DNA of 64,000 nt from Streptococcus pneumoniae (GTDB lineage Bacteria > Bacillota > Bacilli > Lactobacillales > Streptococcaceae), in the NCBI RefSeq assembly GCF_001347015.1, contig NZ_CFGI01000005.1:122979-186978 (forward strand), read 5' to 3'. Of this stretch, positions 47,913 to 58,800 are shown piece by piece. The notes under the pieces were generated by a model. It was not told the origin of the DNA and made no database searches. It saw nothing but the letters and a program-made list of their open reading frames with translations. The stretch's first letter is position 1. Every line of letters begins with the position of its first letter. Position numbers and translations under genes: made by a program.

Positions 47913-48512
47913 CTATACCTCTGATATTTTCTTGATAATACTATAGACCCAGCCACTTGTAGTTTTACCTTCAGCTAGTAATGTTGACTTTTCTTCTTCA
48001 GATAATTTTTTCCGTAAGTAGTCAATCTGCTGAGAGGTAATGTTCTCTTTCCCCATTGCCTTGACAGATTGTATCACCATTGCAGTTAAGGTTGACATAT
48101 TTGAAATATCTCCATTATTTCTATGCTTAAATTCTATCCTTGCCTTACCAACATTAAAACTGGCATATCTTCCATCTGATATATAGGTCCATTTTGCTGG
48201 TACCTGCGTAGATAAACCAAGTAAATTAAGGGCTGTGTTTCCCGATGGAGCAATGGTCCAATTATATTTTCTAGCAATAGCATCAGCAACTTCATCCACA
48301 GACGCCATTGCATACTCTCCAATCAGTTCTATATATTTTGGTTTATAATAAATACCTTTCAAAATGCGAGTAATTTCTTTGTCTTTTACAAGACGATTTA
48401 ATGTACTACGAACAGTTTCATATCCTGCAATATCAAAGAAATCATTTGCTATAAAAACTTGATTCGATTCAAAATTTTCTATCCTGTTTACTATTTCCTG
48501 CTTATCGTTCAT
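47913..48512 (-). CDS. AbiEi-like/DUF6088 regulator, orphan antitoxin candidate
   Basis: This is a 199-residue protein. The N-terminal winged helix (DFFDIAGYETVRSTLNRLVK) is followed by GIYYKPKYIELIGEYAMASV and the central fold IAPSGNTALNLLGLSTQVP, typical of AbiEi/DUF6088 proteins. Those are type IV antitoxins that autorepress their operon, with an AbiEii nucleotidyltransferase toxin downstream. No such toxin follows here, so this is an orphan or has a different partner. A TTTGCACC-N18-GGTGCAAA palindrome just upstream is a probable operator. A GGAGG lies near the ATG at 48512. Confidence 0.8.
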   Translation of the reverse strand: MNDKQEIVNRIENFESNQVFIANDFFDIAGYETVRSTLNRLVKDKEITRILKGIYYKPKYIELIGEYAMASVDEVADAIARKYNWTIAPSGNTALNLLGLSTQVPAKWTYISDGRYASFNVGKARIEFKHRNNGDISNMSTLTAMVIQSVKAMGKENITSQQIDYLRKKLSEEEKSTLLAEGKTTSGWVYSIIKKISEV

Positions 48513-48525
48513 CTATCACGCCTCC

Positions 48526-48559
48526 TTTGCACCGAATATGATGCTATTTTTGGTGCAAA
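48526..48559. promoter_or_regulatory. inverted-repeat operator upstream of the AbiEi-like gene
   Basis: TTTGCACC at 48526-48533 and GGTGCAAA at 48552-48559 are perfect 8-bp arms separated by 18 bp, about 14-47 bp before the start. AbiEi antitoxins are known to bind spaced inverted repeats in their promoters. Confidence 0.7.
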
Positions 48560-48610
48560 AAGTCAAATGGGAGTTATTTTATCAAGAGGGAACAGACCTC
48601 TTACAATTTC

Positions 48611-49525
48611 TTATGTAACATCTCTATCCATCTTTATCCCATTTCTTATTTCAGTAATAGCTTGATTATAAAAATCATGATAGTCAGCCGTATTTATTTC
48701 TTTTATAATAACGCCATATGTACACAAGAGTATTCTCACAGTAGCATCTAAGTCTCCAACTTTAGAATAAAAATACACCTTTGTAAATTCAAAATGTTTC
48801 TTCTTGTATGCGAGTAGCCACCACAAATCGATTTCAGCTAAATCGAAAGCAAAACCAAGGATATGCACATCATTGCTTACAAAATAATCAATCCATGAAT
48901 GATGATAAAAATCATTTTTAGAATTCCATCTTCTTAATAATTCAGACGTATATCCTATCACTTCCGAAAGTAAATGACCATAATGGTATTGTCCTAGTAT
49001 AATAGACTTTTTTCTGGTTGCTATTCCATGTATATGCCACAGTTTTTGTCTCTCATCTAATTTTATATACTGATAGATTCCTAACTCCTTCTCCTTTTTA
49101 CTGATTTCACCCTCTTTCCCATAGCCATATAGATTTAAGATTTTTCCAATAGATAGATTAGTATAGATTGTTTTTTCAAACTCAAAGCTGTAATTCGTCG
49201 TCAAAATATTCTCTACTTCTAAGTTTAATAAGTCCTCAAGAAACTTTTTCTTCCTTTTTGAAATCGTCATCTTATCCTTCAAAAAATCAGTTAGTTCTTC
49301 TGCGACAGTTTCTTCTTTCCCCTTATAGAGTACTGAAATCCTCATTGGAAAACGCAAAGACTCGCTTATCTCAGCATGTAATGAACGTTTCTCCGCCTCT
49401 TTTTCACCTCTAAACTTGTCGACATTAAAGAAATCATCATTTTCTGGCTCGCTTGCAAATAATCTATTGATACCATTCCCTACTAATAAAATAGGTTTAT
49501 TTTTTCTGCTGTCATGTTTCCCCAT
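48611..49525 (-). CDS. SIR2-like domain protein, likely NADase effector
   Basis: This is a 304-residue protein from the ATG at 49525 (MGKHDSRKNKPILLVGNGIN), with AGAGGG 7 bp upstream; earlier ATGs lack a site. SIR2-like NAD-site motifs appear in order: LLVGNGINRLFASEPE, the ENILTTNYSFEFEK strand-loop, LWHIHGIA with the catalytic His, and ILGFAFDLAEIDLWWLL. There is no zinc-binding cysteine set, unlike true deacetylase sirtuins. Members alone or in Thoeris, DSR or AbiE-like loci deplete NAD during phage attack. It sits upstream of the AbiEi-like gene with about 100 bp between them. Its trigger and target are unknown. Confidence 0.78.
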   Translation of the reverse strand: MGKHDSRKNKPILLVGNGINRLFASEPENDDFFNVDKFRGEKEAEKRSLHAEISESLRFPMRISVLYKGKEETVAEELTDFLKDKMTISKRKKKFLEDLLNLEVENILTTNYSFEFEKTIYTNLSIGKILNLYGYGKEGEISKKEKELGIYQYIKLDERQKLWHIHGIATRKKSIILGQYHYGHLLSEVIGYTSELLRRWNSKNDFYHHSWIDYFVSNDVHILGFAFDLAEIDLWWLLAYKKKHFEFTKVYFYSKVGDLDATVRILLCTYGVIIKEINTADYHDFYNQAITEIRNGIKMDRDVT

Positions 49526-49577
49526 TTCATTACCCTCTTTCTTTATTAAAGCGCTTACATAGATTCCTGAAGAAAGA

Positions 49578-49613
49578 CGGATAGAAAGAGGATTCTCCAC
49601 TTCTTTCTATCCG
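49578..49613 (-). terminator. 12-bp stem hairpin, probable terminator of the giant surface-protein gene
   Basis: CGGATAGAAAGA (49578-49589) and TCTTTCTATCCG (49602-49613) are perfect arms around a 12-nt loop, followed on the minus strand by TCTTTCTTC. It lies about 280 bp past the giant gene stop and just before the SIR2-like gene. Confidence 0.6.
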
Positions 49614-49893
49614 CTACTTCCTTCAAGAGTCCACACTAGTAAGTTTCAGTTCCGTTTCATGAACTACCTCACTTGTTTCGTGTTTCTTCTTTATCTTACT
49701 CTGCCATCAAAGACTTCTACTTGTACTAGAGGAGGAAGCATTCCCATCCAAAAGACGATGTCCTGTTCCCAGAACCACTTCCCCGCTAGAAGCTGGCAAC
49801 TTCCCCCTACAGGTTCGCTACTAACTTTTCCTATAGTTATTATCCAGCCATGTATTAGCTTCTATGGTCGCCTGCGATATTTCAACATGTCGC
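49614..49893. other. 280-bp non-coding stretch downstream of the giant gene
   Basis: I recognise no gene, repeat or element. An 85-codon ORF on the plus strand runs into the giant gene from here, but it has no family look and is not called. Confidence 0.4.
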
Positions 49894-52800
49894 TTATCTT
49901 AGCTGAGCAAGAATAGCTTTGAGTTTCTCGATCAACTCATCTTCTGTGTGGTCAGACTCTTTCTCATTGGCTAGGAAGGCAACTGCTTGAGCGAGAGCTT
50001 CTCGTGCTTGGTCAAGAACTTTGACATCTACACTTGTAAGGTCGCTTTCTTGCAGAACCTTAGTCAATTCCTTGGTCAATTTCTTGAGTTCTGACTCTTT
50101 CTTACGACGCGCGATGAGGAAGAGAAGGAGACCAAGAAGGGCGAGCAGGCTACCAATCATGGTACCGTATGGAAGATGACCTTGCTCTTTGCTTGTTTCT
50201 TGCATTTCCTCTTCATCCTTAGTCACTTGCTTGCCTTTCAAGGACTCGAGTACTTCTTTGACCTTAGCGGTAATCTCTCTCAATCCTGCCTCTGTCAAGT
50301 CAGCATTTCTAAGGGCTTCTTGACCCTCACCGAGAATGACCTTCGCAGCGTCGATGACAGATTGATCAATACCATCCAAGTCTTTCAAACGAGTTTCCAG
50401 CTCTTCAACCAATCGAGCAAGTTCAGACTTGTCAACAGGACGAGTCTCGCTAGGAGTTACTGTATTACCTGAAGTGTTTGGAGTGTTTGTAGAAACTGGA
50501 GTTTCCTGAGCTGGAGTACTTGCTTGAGCCTGTCCAACAGTAGACGATGGAGTAGCAGGATTGCTATTACTACTATCGTCTGTCGTCACACCAGGAGCTG
50601 GAGTGTTGCCACTGTTATCTGGCGTCACACTGTCGCTATTGCTGTCAGCAGGGGTGGTAGTACCGCCATTGTTCGTGTTAGCACTATTATTAGTGTCGCC
50701 ACTAGTATTGCTGTTACTGCTATTGTCGGTATTATCACCGTTGTTGGTGTTAGCACTATTGTTAGTGTTGCCATCATTGTTAGTGTTACCATCATTACTT
50801 GGTACAGAAGTTGGTTTATCTACCAAGCCTGCTTTGGCTTCATCAAGTTTTTGCTTAGCTGCGTCTGCTTTATCTTTTGCATCTTTCACTTGCGCTTCTG
50901 TCGCACTCGTATCTGCGAGCACTTCTTTTGCTTTCGCTAGCGCTGTTTCTGCTTCTGACTTAGCGTCTTCGTAAGCTTTCTTACTTGCATCTGTCTTACC
51001 TGCTGTTGCTGGTACATCTCCGATTGATGTTTCAAGAGCGTCCTTACTTGTTTGTAGTTGGCTCTTATCAGCAGATTTCACTTCATATGGAACTTCGACA
51101 ATTTCTGTAGTATTATCTGCATAAGTCACTACAACTTCGATAGTATGAGTTCCAAGAGCAGTTGGATAAGTCGTACCATCTTTTAAGGTTGCTGACACTT
51201 TATGATCAACAGTTACAGCATTCAACAATTCTTCATTTGTAGGGTTACTTCCGCCAACTACCTTACTAATCGTAGTCGTTTCAACTTCATGTTCAGGCAC
51301 CGGAACTGACGTTGGTGTTTCTGCACTCTTGGTATCGCCACTTCCTGCTGTCGCAACTGCTGTTACTTGGCGATTTCCTTGTACTGAGTTCGCTGGGAAT
51401 ACCCAAGTATTTCCACGTTTTTCAATACCATTCGCCGTCCAGCCATTCGCTTTACTTACAGTTATCGTATTTACATTTGTATCAGATGTAGGAACTGTAA
51501 ATACTACTTCGTCTGCATCTTCTGGGATAGTTACAACAGTTTCACCATTTTGCTTATTCTCATAGGTTAACGCTGCTGGTGCTGGATTTGTCACTGTAAT
51601 CGTTACTTCGCGTTCGTCGACCCTACTTGAACCAACCTCTGCTAATCGAATCTTATATTTTCTTGTTCCAACTGTTTCAACGTCAGGTTGTTCTTTCCAT
51701 GTAGCTGTAAAGTCACCTGGGAAGTCTTTTTCGACATTCTTTTCAGTGTAGCTAATACCTTTTCGAGCATCTGCTTTCAAGTCAGTCAGAGTTTGACTTC
51801 CCTTAGCTGCTGTAATGGTTTTCCCTGCGAAATTACGCTCTTTGGCTACACGGATTTCCTCATTATCACTTTCTGCATCAAAGACAATCTGTTTCACTTT
51901 CACCGGTAATGTAGAAGAACCTATTTCAGCAGATTGGTCTGTCTGACGTAAGTAGGTATTATCTGGAAGTTTATAGGTCCAGACACCATTTTTCAGTGCA
52001 CCTTCGCCTGGTTGAAGATTAGCTGGGTCTTTTCCGTTATTAGCGTCAATGTCAACAGTTCTACCAGTTTGTAAGGTCAATACAACCTTCGTTGCACTTT
52101 GAAGCGCTGTACCAGAAATCGTACGATCCACATCACTTAATTTCGGATCTTCTACAGTTCCTGCCGTCTTAGTAAATGTCGGAACTTCTGGTTTGGCTAC
52201 TTGCGTATGAGAAATGTCAATAGTAGAACCATCTTCTGGGAAGTTAATCGTAGCTACTTTCGCCTTATCATCCGTAGTTCCCTTAGTATAAGTTACATTT
52301 GCAGGTAAGTTACTATTATTTGCATTCGCTTCTTTAATTTTAGCTGCAAAGCGCTCTTTGGCTGCATCTGTAAAGTTACCATTAGCAATATCACTATTAC
52401 CATAAGTCACTTTTTCAGCATTCGTTGGATAAGTGACTTGATCTCTGTAGAAATCAGCATACGTTTTAACAGTTTCCTGATTACTATTAGCTGAAGATAA
52501 TGCATAAGGTGTGTCTACTTGTTCAGTTCTATTGTCTGTTTTTACTGTTTTCTTGTATGTTCCAGCGACAAGGACGTTAGCGTTTAGTTGCTCTCCTAAT
52601 GCTAAGTCTTTCTTGTAGTCAGCTGCCGCGAATGTTACTGTTGTTGTTCCAGCTGTAATTTCTTTTTCTGCGACAACAGTGCCTTGAGCGTCTTTAAGTT
52701 GGACTTTTACAGTTGATCCTGTCGCTAACTGAGAAGTTTCTGGTAAGTTTGATACCGTAACAGCTGGTTTAGTTCCTGCTTGACCTTGAAGTGTTGGTGC

Positions 52801-55800
52801 TTTTGGTTTAACCGCTAACGTTACTTTGATGTTTTGATCTGTATAACGATGTGTTTCGTCACCACGCTCACTTTCAACCTTAGTTCCATAGTGAACATTG
52901 ACCTGTTCTTCTCGTACTCCTATAGTTGTTTGCGCGCGTTGTACTGGAGAAGAACCAAAACCATCCCCCCATCCTATGTACGTTCTTGATGGCGTAGTTA
53001 AATTACTACTTGGTTTGACATAAGAGCCAGCACCAGCATTTGTAAATGGTTTTCCTACTTCTGTTTCAAAATAGTCTTTTCCTGTTGGATAGTTGGCCTC
53101 GTAACCATAAGTTCTGAAAGTAAGTTCTCTTTCAAATTTCCCAGCCCCATTAGGATAAGTCACAATGATTTTTTTAGTGATTGTTCCTGCTGTTGTACTT
53201 GTAGGCATTCCGCCTTCAAATTCAATAGTCGTCCCTGCTGGTTTATCACCTTCAAAGGCTACATAGAAATCAGGCTTAGCTGGTTGCGTTCTACCTCCAG
53301 TACCCCATACTGCTGATGTCAATGGTTGACCAACAACCTCATGATATGTTGTCACTTCTTGGTTATTCACTTTACGAAGAGTAACCCCTGGATACACAAT
53401 TACTGAGGTGGTTAATTCAAGGCTATCATAACCAGTTAGATTTGCCACTACAGTTTTAGTTGTTCTTCCTAGAACTTCTGTTGTTGGTTTAGAATCATCT
53501 TTCCACGTTGCAGAAGTTAACGTAACACCTTGAGGTACTTCTACGAAGTTAGCTGCATCATCAACATTTTCAATAGTTCCGCCACTGATTGCATAAACTG
53601 TTTTTGGCTTCACAGCGACTAGAGAAATAGTTTTCTCAGCTTTATTACCATTCTTATCTAAGACAGCTACTTTTATATCGCTCTTAGAAACATCTTTCAA
53701 CGTTCCTTTAATAGAGTTGCTTGCTGCATCGTAACTCAAACCTTCTGGTAAGTTTGTAACTTTGATATTACTTTCATCAATACCTACTCCAGCATCTGAT
53801 AGCTCAAGAGGAATATTGACTTCTTTTCCAGCTTCGACAAGTTTCGAAGAAGCACCGATAACTGGTAGCGTAGTATCTCCATTAGCAGCTGTTTGACTAG
53901 CGCTGTCACTTGAAACATTTTGAGCAACAACCTTAGCTGCAACATTTGATTGACCCTTAACGACTTGGTCCTTCAATGTAATTTTACCAGTGTTCGGATC
54001 TATGCTAATACCATCTTTCGCACCTTCTGTAATGCTCCATTGATTATTAGCATCCTTAGTAGCAACAACTTTTGTCTCTGCTTGAGGAGTTTTCGTCACA
54101 TCTCCATTATCTTGCAATTGATTTACATCTGCTGGAGTATAAGTTACTTCTAGTTTATCGACATTTGGTTCGTCTACTGGAGTTGCTGTAACATCTCCGT
54201 TAGTTTCAGGAGTTACAGTTGGTACAGCTGGTTTTATACTCTTAACCGGGATTTCAAAGTCTTCCCTTGTTCCATCTGGATAAGTCACAGTTGCTCCGAC
54301 ATAATGACTACCATCCTCTTTAGACTTAATTAAACCACTGTCTTTCATAGCAACTGTTAAGTCTGATGTTTTATTAGTTACATTTACATTACCTTTTGTC
54401 GCAGTGAAGGTCAAGTTTTCCTTCATAGCGTTAAATTCATCCCCAGTCACTGTCGTCGTGTTAGTAATATATTTCTCCAACGGCTGAGTAGTGATAGTAG
54501 GTATGTATTTAGTTGCTTGTGTTCTTGCTTTAAGTATCACACGTGTTGGACTGTTTTTAGTATTGTCTTTAGCTCCTGGAGACTCATGCAACCTATTTCC
54601 TGCTACATCTTCTGCATCAGCATAAATAGTTCCAATCGTTCCTCCATCTGTCCACAAGTTATTTCTATCAGCAGGATTTGTTTTCGATAACTTACCTGTA
54701 ACATTTAATGTAATTGGTGCATCATGTTGTGTTTCAGCGCTATCTTTAGCAAATCTATTAGAAAATTCAAGATTTACACTGCTTAAATTAGTAGGACTTC
54801 CATCATATCCAACAAAATTAGCTGCTACTAATTTCCCTGAATTGTCATTAAACGTTGCTATTGGTAAATTAGCTTCTTCTGTTGGTGTGATATACACTAC
54901 GCGATTCCCATCAGCATCTGTTTCTACGTTTTGGAATGTTACTGTAGGGAACTGGTGGTCTCTATTTCTTACAGTTTCAGTAGTTTCAGTACTTTCTACA
55001 TTTCCTGTTGTTGGTGTAGTAAGAGCTTTAACTTTTACCGTTGAACCTTCTTTTACATAACCGTCTTTAAGTTTAATCTCTCCTGTTGTTGGATTTACTG
55101 TCAGAGGGGCACCCGAACCAAATGACCAAGAATCACCATTCTTCGTCGCTGTGTATGTCACTTCCCTTGGATTATCTCCTTGAGTTGTGTATGTTACACT
55201 AATACGATTTACATTCGGTTGGTTGTCATGTGTAATAAGCACAGTTCCATTATCTTGTGGTCTTACTGTTGGCGCTGTTGGTTTAACTTTAAATGTAACT
55301 GGTCTTTCTATCTTATCTGGTGCGTAGATAGTAACTCCATTGCCTATTCCAGCAATATCTTTAGTATATTTCCCACCTTGATTATAGAAATCAGCAACTG
55401 CTTTATAGGTTACAGTTCCAGGAGTCGTAAGTTGAGTATCATTTGCTACATCCGAGTTGTCCTTAGACCATTTGAATGTCATTGATCTTGGATAGTATTT
55501 ATCATCTCCATCCGAATTTGAAGCAACAACCGCTTTAATAAACTCATGTGCATCTCCTAATGTTGAGTTGAATTCTACTGTTTTTTCAGAAGTTTTTAAT
55601 TCAACATCAGCAACGATATACTTGAATTTGTATTCTTTTTGGTTATTTGAAGCATCTTTGACTAAAACTTTTGCCTCATGTTCACCTAAAACTGCAGTAT
55701 TTGGAACTGTATTATCACTATTGAGTTGCGCATTTGTTCCATTAGACATACTTTCGTCTTTAATGAAGTCACGCCCTGTTGGAAGGTCCGATGCTTTTAG

Positions 55801-58800
55801 ATAAGTTGTTGTTCCAGAGTTATCGTTCACTTCAAAGGTTGGATTAAAGGTTGCGCCTCGGAAAACTACAAAAGTAGGGTTTTCGGTCACATTGTCTTTT
55901 AACTCGACACCATTTACTTTTACCTTCGGAGCTACTTTATCTCCTTGGTCTAATGGAATTTCAAAATCTTCCCTTGTTCCATCTGGATAAGTCACAGTTG
56001 CCTCAACATAATAAGTATCCGTATCCGCCTTATGTTTAATCGCACCATTGTCTTTACGCTCAATAGTTAAATCAGTGCTATTATGATTTACTTTCACGTC
56101 ACCTTTTTTAGCCGAGAAGTCTATCTGTTCCTTGATTTTGTTAAACTCGTCTGCAGTCACAGTCGCATTGCTTGCAGTAATATCTTTATTCAAAATCTGT
56201 GTTGAGATTTGAGGAGTATACTTATCTTTTTGAGTTAAAAGTCTAATTACAACACGAGTAGGCTCATCAGCAGTGTTTCTGATACTCTTCAATTGATTAC
56301 CAGCAGCATCTGTTGCAGAAACGTAGCGAGTCACTATGTTACCATTGTTAAGATTAGGGTCCCATGCACGCCTTGTATCTGGATTTAATTTTGGTAGTTT
56401 ACCTGTAATCTGAATATCATACGGAGCATTAAAATCACCATTATTAGTTTTAGGTTTTATATTATATTGCAACTCATATTGCATATTAGTGCTTTGAGAA
56501 TCACCATGGAATAATACGACTTCACTCAACTTACCAGAATTATCTTCTACAGTTCCTAATGTAATTGAACCATCCGCCAAGTCTTCTGTTGGTGTCACAT
56601 AAACAACACGTTCCCCATTCACGACTTCTGTATACTTATCGCTAAAAGTAAAGGTTGGTGCTACACGATCTCCAACTTTTGAGTTAGCTGTTACCGTAGT
56701 ACTTTCAACATTATCGCTTGTCACTGCTTTGGCTGTTACTTGTGAATTGTCTTTGATTTCTCGGTCTTTAATCGTAACGACACCTGTAGCGGCATCGATT
56801 GTTACACCATCTGAAGGAGCACCTGTCAGTGACCAGCTATTATTTGTCTTATTGGCTGTTACCGTCTTATTCGTAGGACTTGTCGTGTTAGCATTTGTAT
56901 AGGTGAAACTTACTGTATTCACATTATCCTGCATTGCTGGTCTTACTGTTACGTCACCGTTATCCCCTGCAGTTACTGTCGGTGCTGTTGGCTTAACTTT
57001 AACCGTTACATCTAATTCAGACGACGAAGTACCTTGGCTATCTGTTGCTTTGTATTTCACAACATAAGAACCTGGTCTATTAACATCAACAGTTTTTGTC
57101 GCAGAAACTCCATTTACCGAAACAATCTCTTTTGTCACACCATTCCCTAGTGTTGCATTTTGATCGTCTTCTTTATCGTGAGCTGTGACTAGCGTGTTTA
57201 AGTCTAATTGCCCACCTTTTTCGATTGTTGTTGTATTTCCTTGAGGTCCAGCTAGTGTCGGTGCATCATTTGTCACAGAAATAGCTTGCCAATCTGCTGG
57301 TGTACCATAGTTTCCTTCTGAGATATTGGTCTTCGTGCTGGCTGTTCCCTCTTTGATAGGTTTCTTCATTGTGATTGTCACTGTTTCTGTGAAACCATCT
57401 TTCGTTGGAGTACCTTTTACTACTGCTTGTGACGAATCTACCGAAGTCCACGGTCCATCGATAGTTGTACGCTTGAATCCTAAGTCTTTTTGAGTTCCAG
57501 TCTCTTTATCTGTATATCTCAAGTAGAACATACCTGCATCATGAGGTGTTTTTACGACTACTTCTTTAGCTCCCGCGTACAAGCTAGTTCCACCTGTTTC
57601 TGATGGTTCAATAGTTGTCGAACCTACCGCAACAGTAACACTTGTGCTAGGACTTTCTACGCCATTAACCGTCTGAGTAACAGCTACAGGGTCTTTAGCA
57701 ACTAGTTGAGTCTGGTTAGTATGGTTACTATTTAACCCTTCTCTAAGGTTTACTGTCCAATGTCCGTCACTTCCTACTTGGATATTTTCAGCCACTGTCT
57801 GACCTGCAACTGTTACTTTGATTTTAGCACCAGCTGTAGCCGTTCCCTTTAGAGTTCTATCATTTGATAACACTTGGTTACCTGTCTGTGTAGTAGGTGT
57901 CACTGTTGGAGCGGTTGGAAGAACCTTATACTTAAAGTAATAGTTCTTATCACCCGTTGTTCCATCGCTAACTGTTATAGTAGATGTATAGACACCTGGT
58001 GTTGTATTCTCAGGTATATTCCCTGTGAATGTTGGACTAAATGGTGCTTGTTGACTGTACTTAGTCGTCGTATTGAAGGCATCATTTGCATTAGTAGCTG
58101 TTATGCCAGGACGCAAATTATCTATTCTAAATTTCGTTAGCTTCTCAAAATTATCCCAGGCTTTTAGTTCTGGTCTGAATGCCTGACCTTGAACCACTTC
58201 ATATACAGCCTCCCTAGCATCCGAATCATTTCGTGATTGAGGTAATGTTTGAGCATTATCTCCTGTCCCAATTTTAACTTCAGGTACTGTCGTATCTGTT
58301 GGAACAGTAATTGTAGCTGCCTCACTTGGATCTGTATCATTACTTCTTTGTTGTGCACTAAGCTGTGTTCCTGAACGCGCGGTACCAAATGGAACTGTAA
58401 CCATCGCTGTACCATCTGCAGCATTTACAACCGTAGCTGGAGTTTGCCCTAATCCTTCAAACTTAGTCCAAGTGCCATTTTGTTTTTGGAGTATTACAGG
58501 TTGTCTTCCATTTTCTACCTCATAAGTAACAACCGCAGATGTAGCTCCGTTTTGTCCTATTTTGACAGTCACATCTCCATTCGGAGTTGTTGCTAGAACT
58601 GGTTTCGTTGCGAAAGGTTGTTTCTGAGAAGTTGCCTGAACTGTACTTGTGCTTAGAGGCGATACAACTCCATCAAAGACTGTATCAGTACCTTTGTGAA
58701 CTAAAGCTGTGACGACTTTTAACGGATCTGTTCCTACATTCGTCTGTCTATAACTTGCAGCATCAAAGGTTGCCTTACCATCAGCAGTAATACTTGATGA

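Noticed and set aside
47913-49525. Complete AbiE or Thoeris system
   Set aside because: No AbiEii nucleotidyltransferase and no TIR-domain partner is encoded in or near the pocket.
49659-49916. 85-codon plus-strand ORF downstream of the giant gene
   Set aside because: It runs into the giant gene end, has unusual composition and no family look.
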